A stretch of 64,000 nucleotides of DNA from Stygiobacter sp. RIFOXYC2_FULL_38_25 (GTDB lineage: Bacteria; Bacteroidota; Ignavibacteria; Ignavibacteriales; Melioribacteraceae). The position numbers were made by a program, and so were the translations under genes. Under the pieces are notes generated by a model, which saw only the letters and a list, made by a program, of their open reading frames with translations, had not been told where the DNA came from and searched no databases. The stretch is from assembly GCA_001803165.1 (NCBI GenBank), contig MHAZ01000021.1, forward strand, positions 372,001 through 436,000, read 5' to 3'. Of this stretch, positions 33,619-41,932 are shown piece after piece. Position 1 is the first letter of the stretch. Every line of letters begins with the position of its first letter.

Positions 33619-34266
33619 TTACATTTCACTAACTATATACTTCAAGTCTTCAATTTTGTCAATCAAAAAATCGGGTTGTTGTTTTTGTAGAAACTCTCTG
33701 GTTCTATAGCCATACGTAACCGCGCAAGTTTTTGATTTGGCTTCTCTGCCGCACACAATGTCCATCTCCGTATCGCCAACAATTATTGTGTCTTCCGGTT
33801 TTACATTCACATCATCACAGATCTTAAGAAGCGGTTCCGGCGATGGTTTATGTGCAATTCCAGGGCGTCGTCCCATCACATAATCGAAATGCTCTATCAA
33901 TCCAAAATGTTTTAATAATAGCTCCGCCTGATCTTGTCCTTTAGTTGTCAGCAAAGCTGTTTTGATTTTGTTCTCGTTGAGTCTGGAAAGAATTTCTTCT
34001 ACGCCGGAATAAACAAATGAAAAATCAAGATGACTGAAATAGTGCGACTTATAAATCTTTATAAACGCTTCAAAATCCGGAACTGCAAAGCCGAACTCGC
34101 GGAAGATGTCTTCGAAATGCCAGCCGATCATTTGATAAAATTTTTCTTCGGGCATCTTTGTTTTAATGCCGACTTCGCCCAATGCATGCACGGTTGTTTT
34201 ATAAATAGTCTCGTGAGAAGAAACTAAAGTGCCGTCAAAATCAAAAACTACAAGTGAAATATTCAT
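33619..34266 (-). CDS. HAD-family phosphatase (phosphoglycolate phosphatase-like)
   Basis: Cytoplasmic HAD hydrolase of subfamily IA, 215 residues. Motif I is DFDGTLVSS with nucleophile Asp near residue 9, motif II is ALLTTKG, motif III includes KPSPEP, and motif IV is IVGDTEMDI. The cap domain is the small helical C1 type. Enzymes of this group remove phosphate from phosphoglycolate, pyrophosphate (PpaX) or sugar phosphates; which one is not clear here. It lies 25 bases downstream of the DUF1761 gene and 21 bases upstream of the crotonase gene on the same strand. Confidence 0.88.
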   Translation of the reverse strand: MNISLVVFDFDGTLVSSHETIYKTTVHALGEVGIKTKMPEEKFYQMIGWHFEDIFREFGFAVPDFEAFIKIYKSHYFSHLDFSFVYSGVEEILSRLNENKIKTALLTTKGQDQAELLLKHFGLIEHFDYVMGRRPGIAHKPSPEPLLKICDDVNVKPEDTIIVGDTEMDIVCGREAKSKTCAVTYGYRTREFLQKQQPDFLIDKIEDLKYIVSEM

Positions 34267-34291
34267 ATTTTAAAAACTCTTGAGTAGTTAA

Positions 34292-34708
34292 TCATCGCCA
34301 AGCGCCGAGTATTATACCGTAAACCAAAAAAACAATTAAATGGTAACCGCCGTCAACTAAAACAAGCCGTAAAGATTTTCCTTCGAAGAGTGCATTTATT
34401 GTCATAGTTGTTAACGTAAAACCAAACCAGCACAAGAACCCCAGGCGCATTCCTTCTGTTACTGTAGTTGCGTTAACATAAATCGTTAACCGCGCAATTG
34501 AGTATGCAATTATTAAATAGCTGATGAAAGAAATGCCATACGTTTTGATTGGCTTAAAATCTTTACGGATTTCTTCTTCGGATTTTTCCATTGAGTCCAG
34601 CCACATTTTGCCAAGTAAGAATGGGCTATACCAGAAAGAGCCGATTCCCATTGCAACTATTGCACAAACAAGTACTGCCAAATAATTCACATCTGAAGAT
34701 AAGGTCAT
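34292..34708 (-). CDS. DUF1761 membrane protein
   Basis: Small integral membrane protein of 138 residues with four transmembrane helices. The N-terminal helix ends in the family signature GSFWYSPFLLGKMW, followed by a short cytoplasmic stretch with many charged residues (EKSEEEIRKDFKP) and three more helices, ending in YHLIVFLVYGIILGAW. DUF1761 proteins are widespread and have no known role. Confidence 0.85.
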   Translation of the reverse strand: MTLSSDVNYLAVLVCAIVAMGIGSFWYSPFLLGKMWLDSMEKSEEEIRKDFKPIKTYGISFISYLIIAYSIARLTIYVNATTVTEGMRLGFLCWFGFTLTTMTINALFEGKSLRLVLVDGGYHLIVFLVYGIILGAWR

Positions 34709-34749
34709 TAAGTCACTCCAATTTAGTTGTGTTTAACAACCCCCCTCAA

Positions 34750-35733
34750 TTAATCTTTGTAAATTTTTACAACCGGCTCGCCGCCATTTATATAATAACC
34801 GCGGTACATTCCTTCCGTGTTAAACGGCATGGTTACGTTTCCGTTTTTATCAATAGCAATTACGCCACCCGTTCCGCCAAGCTTTGTTAGCTTAACATTA
34901 ATCACTTCGTCTGCCGCCTGCCGAAGCGAATAATTTTTGTATTCCATCAAAGAAGAAATATCGCGCGCAACACCTAACCGGATAAAATATTCACCATGCC
35001 CGGTTGCCGAAACAGCGCAAGTATTATTGTTGGCGTAGGTTCCCGCTCCAATTATTGGCGCATCGCCAACGCGACCAAATTTTTTCATCATCATTCCACC
35101 GGTAGAAGTACCCGCGGCGAGGTTTCCGGTTTTATCAAGAGCTACACAGCCAACAGTTCCATGTTTTTGATCTTGTGCTTCTTTTATTTTTAGATATTGT
35201 TGCCGGCGCTCTTCAGTTATGAAATATTTGTTATCAACAAGTTCATAATTGTTTTGTTTTGCAAACTCCTCTGCGCCGTCGCCTATCATCATAACATGTG
35301 GAGATTTTTCCATTACAAGCCGCGCAAGATTAATTGGATTTTTGATGTGCTTAACTCCGGCAACCGCGCCCGCTGCCAAAGTTTTTCCTTCCATGATTGA
35401 CGCATCAAGTTCCGCTTCCCCCTTTTCCGTAAGCACTGCTCCTTTGCCCGCGTTAAACAATGGGGAGTCTTCCATAATATTTATTACCGCATTAACGGCG
35501 TCGAGGGATGTTCCGCCGGAATCAAGAATTTTGTATCCGGTGGTAAGAGCTTCTTTAAGTTTCTCCGTATAAGCTGCTTCTTTTTCGGGTGACATGTTTT
35601 TCTTTAGAATAGTGCCGGCGCCGCCATGAATTACCAAACCATATTTTTGCTGCTGGGCAATAGTTTGAATGCAAAAGAAATGAATTAGAAAAAAAGAAAC
35701 CACCGCGAATAGAGTTCGCTTAGATGCACACAC
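34750..35733 (-). CDS. Isoaspartyl peptidase / L-asparaginase (Ntn hydrolase)
   Basis: Exported Ntn-hydrolase of the plant-type asparaginase family (about 327 residues), which removes isoaspartyl dipeptides and hydrolyses asparagine. The alpha chain starts YGLVIHGGAGTI; the cleavage site is HGTVGCVAL, so the beta chain would start at Thr193, the catalytic nucleophile. GTSTGGMMMKKFGRVGDAPIIGAGTYA and CAVSATGHGEYFIRL are the substrate-binding parts. The start chosen is GTG at 35733, because GGAG lies eight bases before it; another GTG at 35742 overlaps that site. A signal peptide (ending TIAQ) sends it to the periplasm. Confidence 0.92.
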   Translation of the reverse strand: MCASKRTLFAVVSFFLIHFFCIQTIAQQQKYGLVIHGGAGTILKKNMSPEKEAAYTEKLKEALTTGYKILDSGGTSLDAVNAVINIMEDSPLFNAGKGAVLTEKGEAELDASIMEGKTLAAGAVAGVKHIKNPINLARLVMEKSPHVMMIGDGAEEFAKQNNYELVDNKYFITEERRQQYLKIKEAQDQKHGTVGCVALDKTGNLAAGTSTGGMMMKKFGRVGDAPIIGAGTYANNNTCAVSATGHGEYFIRLGVARDISSLMEYKNYSLRQAADEVINVKLTKLGGTGGVIAIDKNGNVTMPFNTEGMYRGYYINGGEPVVKIYKD

Positions 35734-35870
35734 TTTTAACACTCCGCTAATAATTACAAATGAAGTTATCCCGTACAGAGCTTAAAATCAATTATAGTTT
35801 TGTAAGAAAAATAATGCTTCTTTTATCGGTAAATTTTATTTTGAGATCAAGAAAATCCCCAGGGGGTATT

Positions 35871-37043
35871 ATGAAAAAGATTTCCTTGTTCACATTAACA
35901 CTTATTACTATTCTATTTCTCACGAATACGGCTTTTTCGCAAGGCAAGAAAAGGAAAGTTGAAGGAGAAGTTTACAAATTTGAGATGATACATCAGGTTA
36001 AAACTACTCCGGTAAAGAACCAAGGCAGGACAGGAACCTACTGGTCTTTTGCAACAACATCATTTATCGAAACAGAACTTCTCCGCATGGGAAAAGGTGA
36101 ACACATTCTCTCCACCATGTGGTTTGTACGCCATGCATATACTGATAAAGCACAGAAGTATGTCCGCTACTCCGGTACTTCAAATTTTAGCGTTGGCGGG
36201 CAAGCTCACGATGTAATGAATGTTATCCGTGAAAAGGGAATAGTTCCTGAAGAAACTTATAAAGGAATGAACATTGGCGAGGAAGAGCATAATCATGGCG
36301 AAATGGCTGATGTTCTTGAAAGTATAGTTAACGCGGTTAAAAGAAATAAAGGTGGCAAGATTACTCCACGCTGGCAAGAGGTTTTTGAATCCACGCTAAA
36401 TATTTATCTCGGCGCACCGCTTAATCAGTTTAATTATCTCGGAAGAACTTTTTCACCCTTAAGTTTTAGAGATTCACTCGGCTTTAATCCAAATGATTAT
36501 ATCGAATTCACTTCTTACACGCATCATCCTTTCTATTCTCAATTCGATCTTGAAATTCCGGATAACTGGAGCCACGATAAATATTACAACATTCCTTTCG
36601 GCGAAATGATTGCTTTGATTGATACTGCGTTGGCAAAAGGATATTCCGTTCTCTGGGATGGCGACACAAGCGAGAAAAATTTTGACCGTAAGAAAGGTCT
36701 TGCAATTGTTCCTCAAGAAGACACTCCCGAAGTTGTAGCAGAAGATACCGACGAAAAGAAAGCGGAAGAACCGGTAAAAGAAAAATTTATTACTCAAGAG
36801 ATGCGCCAGGAAACATTTGATAACCAAACCACAACCGATGATCACTTAATGCACATTACCGGAATGGCGAGAGACCAGCGCGGATATAAATTTTACTATG
36901 TTAAAAACTCTTGGGGAACCAAAGACAAAAAGTATGACGGCTATTGGTACATGAGTGAAATCTACGCACGCTTAAAAACTGTTGCTATTATGGTTCATAA
37001 AGATGCTGTGCCGGCGTGGCTGAAAAGTAAACTTAAGATGTAA
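35871..37043 (+). CDS. C1B (bleomycin hydrolase-type) peptidase homologue lacking the catalytic cysteine
   Basis: Exported protein of 390 residues with papain-like fold of the C1B type. The start ATG at 35871 has AGGGGG before it and gives a signal peptide ending AFSQ; an open frame upstream to 35760 is not needed. The active-site segment should read GTCWSFA but reads GTYWSFA: Tyr57 (codon TAC at 36039-36041) stands in place of the nucleophilic Cys. The other catalytic residues look intact (His in DDHLMHITG and Asn in YVKNSWG). A charged insertion (DTPEVVAEDTDEKKAEEPVKEK) lies between. It may be a pseudoenzyme, or a one-base change from TGC to TAC may be an assembly error or recent mutation. 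Confidence 0.88.
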   Translation: MKKISLFTLTLITILFLTNTAFSQGKKRKVEGEVYKFEMIHQVKTTPVKNQGRTGTYWSFATTSFIETELLRMGKGEHILSTMWFVRHAYTDKAQKYVRYSGTSNFSVGGQAHDVMNVIREKGIVPEETYKGMNIGEEEHNHGEMADVLESIVNAVKRNKGGKITPRWQEVFESTLNIYLGAPLNQFNYLGRTFSPLSFRDSLGFNPNDYIEFTSYTHHPFYSQFDLEIPDNWSHDKYYNIPFGEMIALIDTALAKGYSVLWDGDTSEKNFDRKKGLAIVPQEDTPEVVAEDTDEKKAEEPVKEKFITQEMRQETFDNQTTTDDHLMHITGMARDQRGYKFYYVKNSWGTKDKKYDGYWYMSEIYARLKTVAIMVHKDAVPAWLKSKLKM

Positions 37044-37126
37044 TTATTTGCAAGTGGTGGAAATTAACTGCACCTCTTCCGTAATAACTGTCGTGGGATA
37101 AAAAGATTCACGCTGTAAAAGCATGG

Positions 37127-37202
37127 CACAGAGTTACACCGAGAACAAAGAGAGAAACACCGAGCTCTGTGTAACTCCGTGAATCCTCTGCGTTTCTCTG
37201 TG
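37127..37202. repeat. 76-bp symmetric inverted repeat of CACAGAG modules
   Basis: Two imperfect 38-base arms meet at 37164/37165. The left arm starts CACAGAGTTACACCGAG; the reverse complement of the right arm starts CACAGAGAAACGCAGAG. Both arms consist of repeated CACAGAG/CACCGAG-type units. It fills most of the 168 bases between the convergent peptidase and cstA genes, and could fold into a long hairpin in RNA. I recall similar sequences spread through several environmental genomes but cannot name a family. Confidence 0.7.
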
Positions 37203-37211
37203 AAATTGTTT

Positions 37212-38924
37212 TTATTTCTTTAGTAAAACTGCATAAACTGTTTCAGCCGCTATTGTAATTGAAAGCACAAACAAAAACAGCGCTACAATTGGAACCGGAT
37301 TTCCGGTTAGAACAAAACTTCCGGTTTTGAACCAGCCGTCGCGCATTAAAACTAAGAATGCCCAGTTGCTCATTAAAAACATCCAAACAGCCGGAGCGAA
37401 AGCAACTATCCAAGCGTACTTATTCTTAGCGGTCTTGTAAAGCCACACTGTAATTCCTATTAGGGCAAGCGCCGCAAGCATTTGATTGCACGCGCCGAAG
37501 ATATTCCAAAATACTTTCCAAGCCGGAATTGGATTTCCGGCAGCGTCATTCATTGTTGCGGTTACAAATAAAAATGGTACTATAATCGAAATACCCGTTG
37601 CAAAGTATCTGCCGGCTTTTGTTTTCCAGCCGGTTAATTCTTCTACAATGTAGCGGCATAAGCGTGTGCAAACATCAAGTGTATCGTAAACAAAAGTTGT
37701 AAACGCCATTAAGCCGAATGAAATTCCAAACGCGGCTGGAATTCCAATCAGTTGAACAAACTGACCAATTCCAGAGGCGTAAATAAAATTTGGAGAAGCT
37801 TTTATCAGCGCGCTGTCTTTCGCGAGAATCATAACACATGCGAGAGAAACTACCGCAACCATTCCTTCAAGAAGCATCATTCCGTAGCCAACAACTTTTG
37901 CATCGCTTTCTTTTGCAAGCTGCTTGGATGTTGTACCGGAACCAACTAGCGAGTGAAATCCCGAGCAAGCGCCGCAAGCAACAGTAATGAACAGAACAGG
38001 AAACATCGGGAACCAGAAATTGCCGACATTGCTTTCAGAAGAAATTGTAAACGCCGGATATTGAATTGTGAATCCGCCAAAGATTAATCCAATTGCCGCT
38101 GCTGCTAGCGCCGCGTAAAGAAAATATCCGCCCAGGTGCCCGCGCGGCTGTAGCAAAACCCAAACTGGAATGATTGAAGCAACAAAACAGTAGAGAAGAA
38201 TAAATCCGTTCCAAAATTTTTGTGTGCCGAGCAAAGACCATCCAAACCAAGCGCCGATATCAAAAGGAATATATGGGCCAATCCAAATTGAGAAGCCAAC
38301 CAACGGAAGAAAGATTACTGTTGCGGCAGTCAACGAAAGCTTTGTCTTCTTAAGTAAAATTCCCATGATAACCGGCAAAACCAAGTACAGTAATGATGAT
38401 GTTGCAATTGCGCCGCCGCCTACTTTATCCCCGTTTTCCAAAGTAACAGTTCCAACAAAAGAACTTGATGTTACATCTGTAAACGCTATAATAACGTAAA
38501 CGAGCGTAACCCAAATAAAGACCATAAATAAAATCCACGCGCGCTTGGAAACATTAACGCGAACAACTTCTGTAATTGATTTTGCTTTGTAGCGGATTGA
38601 CGCAACAATAGAGCCCATATCGTGAACGCCGCCGATGAATATTGAGCCGAGCACAATCCATATTAATGCCGGAAGCCAGCCGAATAATACTCCGGCTATG
38701 ATCGGTCCGGTAATTGGACCCGCTGCGGCTATAGCAGAGAAATGCTGTCCCATTAAGAATTTTGAATCTGCGGGAATGTAATCTACTCCGTCGTTCATAC
38801 TTACTGCCGGAGTTGGCGTTGAGTCGTTGAGATCAAAAACTTTTTTAGCTAAGAAGCCGCCATAAGTTTTATAAAAGAAGAAAAGCACCAGCGCGGCGCC
38901 GGCTACAATGAATAGAATGTTCAT
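37212..38924 (-). CDS. cstA: Carbon starvation protein CstA family transporter
   Basis: Polytopic membrane protein (570 residues, about 15 helices) of the CstA family, which imports peptides or pyruvate. The conserved beginning FMGQHFSAIAAAGPITGPIIAGVLFGWLPALIWIVLGSIFIGGVHDMGS (in parts: GQHFSAIAAAGPI and GGVHDMGS) and the middle ACGACSGFHSLVGSGTTSKQL are hallmarks. It is shorter than E. coli CstA (about 700) and matches the short form common in Bacteroidota. A TTATTTTG box lies 32 bases before the start codon. It seems to be alone in its transcript. Confidence 0.95.
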   Translation of the reverse strand: MNILFIVAGAALVLFFFYKTYGGFLAKKVFDLNDSTPTPAVSMNDGVDYIPADSKFLMGQHFSAIAAAGPITGPIIAGVLFGWLPALIWIVLGSIFIGGVHDMGSIVASIRYKAKSITEVVRVNVSKRAWILFMVFIWVTLVYVIIAFTDVTSSSFVGTVTLENGDKVGGGAIATSSLLYLVLPVIMGILLKKTKLSLTAATVIFLPLVGFSIWIGPYIPFDIGAWFGWSLLGTQKFWNGFILLYCFVASIIPVWVLLQPRGHLGGYFLYAALAAAAIGLIFGGFTIQYPAFTISSESNVGNFWFPMFPVLFITVACGACSGFHSLVGSGTTSKQLAKESDAKVVGYGMMLLEGMVAVVSLACVMILAKDSALIKASPNFIYASGIGQFVQLIGIPAAFGISFGLMAFTTFVYDTLDVCTRLCRYIVEELTGWKTKAGRYFATGISIIVPFLFVTATMNDAAGNPIPAWKVFWNIFGACNQMLAALALIGITVWLYKTAKNKYAWIVAFAPAVWMFLMSNWAFLVLMRDGWFKTGSFVLTGNPVPIVALFLFVLSITIAAETVYAVLLKK

Positions 38925-38956
38925 TTTTCTTTCGGGGAATGTTTTTGTTTGCGGGA

Positions 38957-38964
38957 CAAAATAA
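38957..38964 (-). promoter_or_regulatory. TTATTTTG promoter-like box of cstA
   Basis: On the minus strand TTATTTTG lies 32 bases before the cstA start codon and matches the box seen before several other genes here. No -33 TTTG is seen. Confidence 0.35.
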
Positions 38965-38991
38965 TGTTTTACATGATAAATGAAAACTATC

Positions 38992-39026
38992 TGGGAAAAA
39001 GAAAGCCGTCCCGACGAATCGGGACG
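38992..39026 (-). terminator. Terminator of the T9SS-secreted protein gene at 39054-40595
   Basis: CGTCCCGA (39007-39014) and TCGGGACG (39019-39026) form a perfect eight-base stem with a four-base loop. On the minus strand a pyrimidine tract with five consecutive T follows. It lies 28 bases after the stop codon of the gene. Confidence 0.8.
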
Positions 39027-39053
39027 ACTTTGCTTGTACCCTAACCCTTGTAG

Positions 39054-40595
39054 CTATTTCGTCAGCAGCAGCTTGATAGATTTACTAAAACTATTAGATT
39101 GAATTGAGCAGATATAAACGCCGCTTGTCATTTTGCCCGCGTTAAAATCTACTTTGTAATAACCGGCACTCTTTTGTTCGTTTACCAATGTTGCTACTTC
39201 TCTACCAATAATATCATATACTTTGATTGTAACTATACCATCCTTTGGCAACTGGTAGCTAATAGTTGTAGTTGGATTGAATGGATTTGGATAATTACCA
39301 ATTGCATATTCTGAGGGAACTTCGCTTTCAGCTTTTACCATCGCTAAATCGTTGCTTTGCATTGAAGCAAACACGTCACCCCATATTGTTGACCAGCCGT
39401 CATCTGAAAAAGTGCCTTGGGTTGTGTAGTAGGATAGGACTGTGTATTCCAGCCAGGTATCATAATTTTTGGTATTCGTTAAAGAAAAATCATAATCTTC
39501 GAAATAACCAACCCCTCTGTTTACTGTGCCTATATGAACCGGAGTGGTATAGACACCATTAGGTTTTTGCCTGCGGTAGATGTAATATTGCGTTACCGCC
39601 GAATTTGGGTTATCTGTCCACATAAGCTTTATAGGATCGCCAATTACACCTCCGAAATAAAAACTAACAACTACCGGTCTTCCGGTATAATATGCCGTTA
39701 TACTATTGTTTCCATTAATTGTAAAAGACTGTGGATTTGCTGTAGTATAGTCTTGCCAACGGCTAAAAGTATATTCTATTCCGTTATATGTGTGGAAGGA
39801 TGCGGTTACTGTTATTGAATTACCATTTGCTACCGGCACAGAACCGCCGGAAGAGACTACGCTGCCACCTGCGTTTAGTGTACCACCGCCAAAATCGTTT
39901 GAAAATGTAGGTGAATATATTCTGCTAAGTTTTGGTAGTATTGTCGCGCCGTTTTGATAAACATTAGCACTGTAGGAAGTGCTCTTTGATGAAGAATGGA
40001 AATTATTGTTAACCGTCCATTGGCTTGATCCGCCCCAAATCATTTGATATCCGGAGACGTCATAAACATTGGCTTCAACCGGGTAAAGACTTAAGCTTTG
40101 GTTAGGTGCTAAATCAAAAGTTGTACCGGGATTAACATAACTGCTGTTAACAATTATCTGTTCACCATTTTCCGAGCTGACCGAGACTTGTTGCATTGGA
40201 ACTATTGAATGAGTTCCGGTAGAAGCCCTCTGTCCCAAGTCGGTTCCGCTTGAATTAAATTCGTGCATAAAAACCGTGCAAGCATGTGTAAGTAATATAT
40301 TAGCCTGAACATCAAAATATGGAGAGTTTTCGTCTGTCCATGTTTCTGCCGTCTCTCCGCTTTTATATAAGCCGCCTACCGGATAGCCGAAACTCAATCT
40401 AAACTTCCAGATATTGTTGGGGTTAGCTTTTGTTCCGCTAAATGAGAATGTAATTCTTATCATCGAAGTGCTGCTGCTAACCACACTTTGAGTTGGAACA
40501 TCCGTCCCGCAAGTTAGAGATACACTGTAAGACTGACCAAAAACTTGAATTGAAAAAATTGTAATAAATAAAAGTAAGCCTATTAACTTTTTCAT
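39054..40595 (-). CDS. T9SS-secreted protein with C-terminal sorting domain
   Basis: A 513-residue secreted protein: signal peptide (ending QVFGQS), about 400 residues rich in Ser, Thr, Asn and Gly, and a type A T9SS sorting domain (GNYPNPFNPTTTISYQLP, IIGREVATLVNEQKSAGYYKVDFNA and SGVYICSI). Within the body a repeat-like FSRWQDYTTANPQSFTINGNNSITAYY stretch matches InlB B-repeat-like elements and a fibronectin-like piece (PIKLMWTDNPNSAVTQYYIYRRQ) follows. No enzyme motif is visible, so it is probably a surface or adhesion protein. Its promoter is likely the TTATTTGCG box 48 bases before the start. Confidence 0.82.
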   Translation of the reverse strand: MKKLIGLLLFITIFSIQVFGQSYSVSLTCGTDVPTQSVVSSSTSMIRITFSFSGTKANPNNIWKFRLSFGYPVGGLYKSGETAETWTDENSPYFDVQANILLTHACTVFMHEFNSSGTDLGQRASTGTHSIVPMQQVSVSSENGEQIIVNSSYVNPGTTFDLAPNQSLSLYPVEANVYDVSGYQMIWGGSSQWTVNNNFHSSSKSTSYSANVYQNGATILPKLSRIYSPTFSNDFGGGTLNAGGSVVSSGGSVPVANGNSITVTASFHTYNGIEYTFSRWQDYTTANPQSFTINGNNSITAYYTGRPVVVSFYFGGVIGDPIKLMWTDNPNSAVTQYYIYRRQKPNGVYTTPVHIGTVNRGVGYFEDYDFSLTNTKNYDTWLEYTVLSYYTTQGTFSDDGWSTIWGDVFASMQSNDLAMVKAESEVPSEYAIGNYPNPFNPTTTISYQLPKDGIVTIKVYDIIGREVATLVNEQKSAGYYKVDFNAGKMTSGVYICSIQSNSFSKSIKLLLTK

Positions 40596-40643
40596 CTTAA
40601 CTCCTAATAAGATTTTGATAAAAATTTAGTTAGTTTTACGGCG

Positions 40644-40650
40644 CAAATAA
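40644..40650 (-). promoter_or_regulatory. TTATTTGCG promoter-like box
   Basis: On the minus strand TTATTTGCGCC lies 48 bases before the start codon of the T9SS-secreted protein gene. It shares ATTTGCGCC with the box before valS. Confidence 0.35.
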
Positions 40651-40706
40651 AACAAGCCCACTATGTGAGCAAAAGGTGAGCAGCCTTTTATTTTATTTGC
40701 TTTATG

Positions 40707-40739
40707 CCGCAGAAGAGTTGCCGCTCTTCTGCGGTTTTT
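40707..40739 (+). terminator. Terminator-like hairpin oriented against its neighbours
   Basis: An 11-base perfect stem CCGCAGAAGAG (40707-40717) and CTCTTCTGCGG (40724-40734) is followed by five T on the plus strand. Both neighbouring genes are on the minus strand, where no T tract follows. It may still act on the transcript of the lipoprotein gene, or end an antisense RNA. Confidence 0.5.
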
Positions 40740-40762
40740 ATTACTCGAACACCTCCATTTAA

Positions 40763-41824
40763 CTAATTTAATTTTCCATGCAATACCTTTGTGTTTAATG
40801 TTTTGGTTTCTTTGATAAAGAAAAACACATCTTTTTCGAAAAGCCATATTGAGTTCAACAAAAAATCTACAAAGTAGAAAGGATAGAGTTTTTGAATATC
40901 CGTGCCGTTATAATGAAGAATACCGTTATTGTTTCCGAACATATCTTTTTCGCTCTTGCCCCCAAACAATTCAAAAGTGAAATCATCACCTTTAAAATCC
41001 ACCCACTCTATTGCTTCGCCATTTATCAACTTATATGCTTTTTTATTGTTTATAGCTATTATGTCTGTTGTTATATCCCCCAAGTACATTCTGGTTGAAG
41101 AACTCATTAGCTCCTTGAAATTACTTCCATCATAACAATATAATTTATCTATTCCCGTCATGTAACCATGTCCAAGTATATATACATTGTTCCATTTATC
41201 CTTTCTTAGATACGTAAATAACTCATAAACTTTAGGTATTTCGATCTGCTTCCATTCTTTTCCGTCATACTTTATTAAAACGCCATATCCTTCGCTGTCT
41301 GGGTGTTCGTTATAATTGAAACAGTTACCTATGGCATAAATTTCTCCATCACCTCTTCCCCACATTCTTTGTACACGAAAGTAATCGTGTCCTTCTATTA
41401 AAACGTGGCTATGCCGTTTCCATTCTTTTCCGTCATAATGAAAAAACTCTCCGTTGTACATGCATGCCCAAACACTATTTGCGCTTAATCCCCATATTTG
41501 TCTAATGTTTGTCATATAGCTGATTATTTCTTGAGCTTTCCAGCTTACACCATCATAGCGCCACAAATATTCTGATGCTGAATCTGCTATTGCTACCGCC
41601 CAAATATCTGTTGGCGATGCAGCCCACGTACTGTGAAACCACAAGTAATGCCTGCCTCTCATAGAAGATTTAATTATGGTTTCATTCCACACATAATCTC
41701 TTCTTCCGGGCTCAATTACTTTTGGCGGTTCAATTGGTGTTACCGGTTTAGTTATTTCCTCTTTGCAAGAAAGGGTTATTAGAACTGCTGTTACAAAAAG
41801 AATTAAGAAGAAGCTGGGCTTCAT
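40763..41824 (-). CDS. Lipoprotein with repeated W-x-YDG-x-xW motifs
   Basis: A 353-residue lipoprotein (lipobox LSC, then a proline-rich linker KPVTPIEPPKVIEPG). The rest is a beta-propeller-like series of strands with repeats SPTDIWAVAI...LWRYDGVSWK, SANSVWACMY...FFHYDGKEWK, and GEIYAIGN...LIKYDGKEWK. Lipoproteins of this design form large families in Ignavibacteria (my recollection). No catalytic residues stand out. A strong site (GGGAGGG) lies just before the ATG at 41824, and a run of 12 A lies 61 bases upstream on the coding strand. Confidence 0.75.
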   Translation of the reverse strand: MKPSFFLILFVTAVLITLSCKEEITKPVTPIEPPKVIEPGRRDYVWNETIIKSSMRGRHYLWFHSTWAASPTDIWAVAIADSASEYLWRYDGVSWKAQEIISYMTNIRQIWGLSANSVWACMYNGEFFHYDGKEWKRHSHVLIEGHDYFRVQRMWGRGDGEIYAIGNCFNYNEHPDSEGYGVLIKYDGKEWKQIEIPKVYELFTYLRKDKWNNVYILGHGYMTGIDKLYCYDGSNFKELMSSSTRMYLGDITTDIIAINNKKAYKLINGEAIEWVDFKGDDFTFELFGGKSEKDMFGNNNGILHYNGTDIQKLYPFYFVDFLLNSIWLFEKDVFFFIKETKTLNTKVLHGKLN

Positions 41825-41884
41825 ATCCCTCCCAGGAGTATTAGTTATTCAACATGTTAAGTAATTAACTGCTGCAAAGTATCA

Positions 41885-41896
41885 TTTTTTTTTTTT
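41885..41896. repeat. Homopolymer of 12 T
   Basis: Twelve T in a row (A on the coding strand of the lipoprotein gene) lie between uvrB and the lipoprotein gene. The tract may act as an UP element or be a slippage site; there is no proof for either. Confidence 0.6.
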
Positions 41897-41932
41897 GTAT
41901 AGTCAAGTCCTTTTTATGTCTCCAAAATATTT

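Noticed and set aside
35760-35870. An upstream extension of the C1B peptidase homologue
   Set aside because: The ATG at 35871 has a purine-rich ribosome binding site and begins a proper signal peptide; the extension has neither and would bury the signal peptide.
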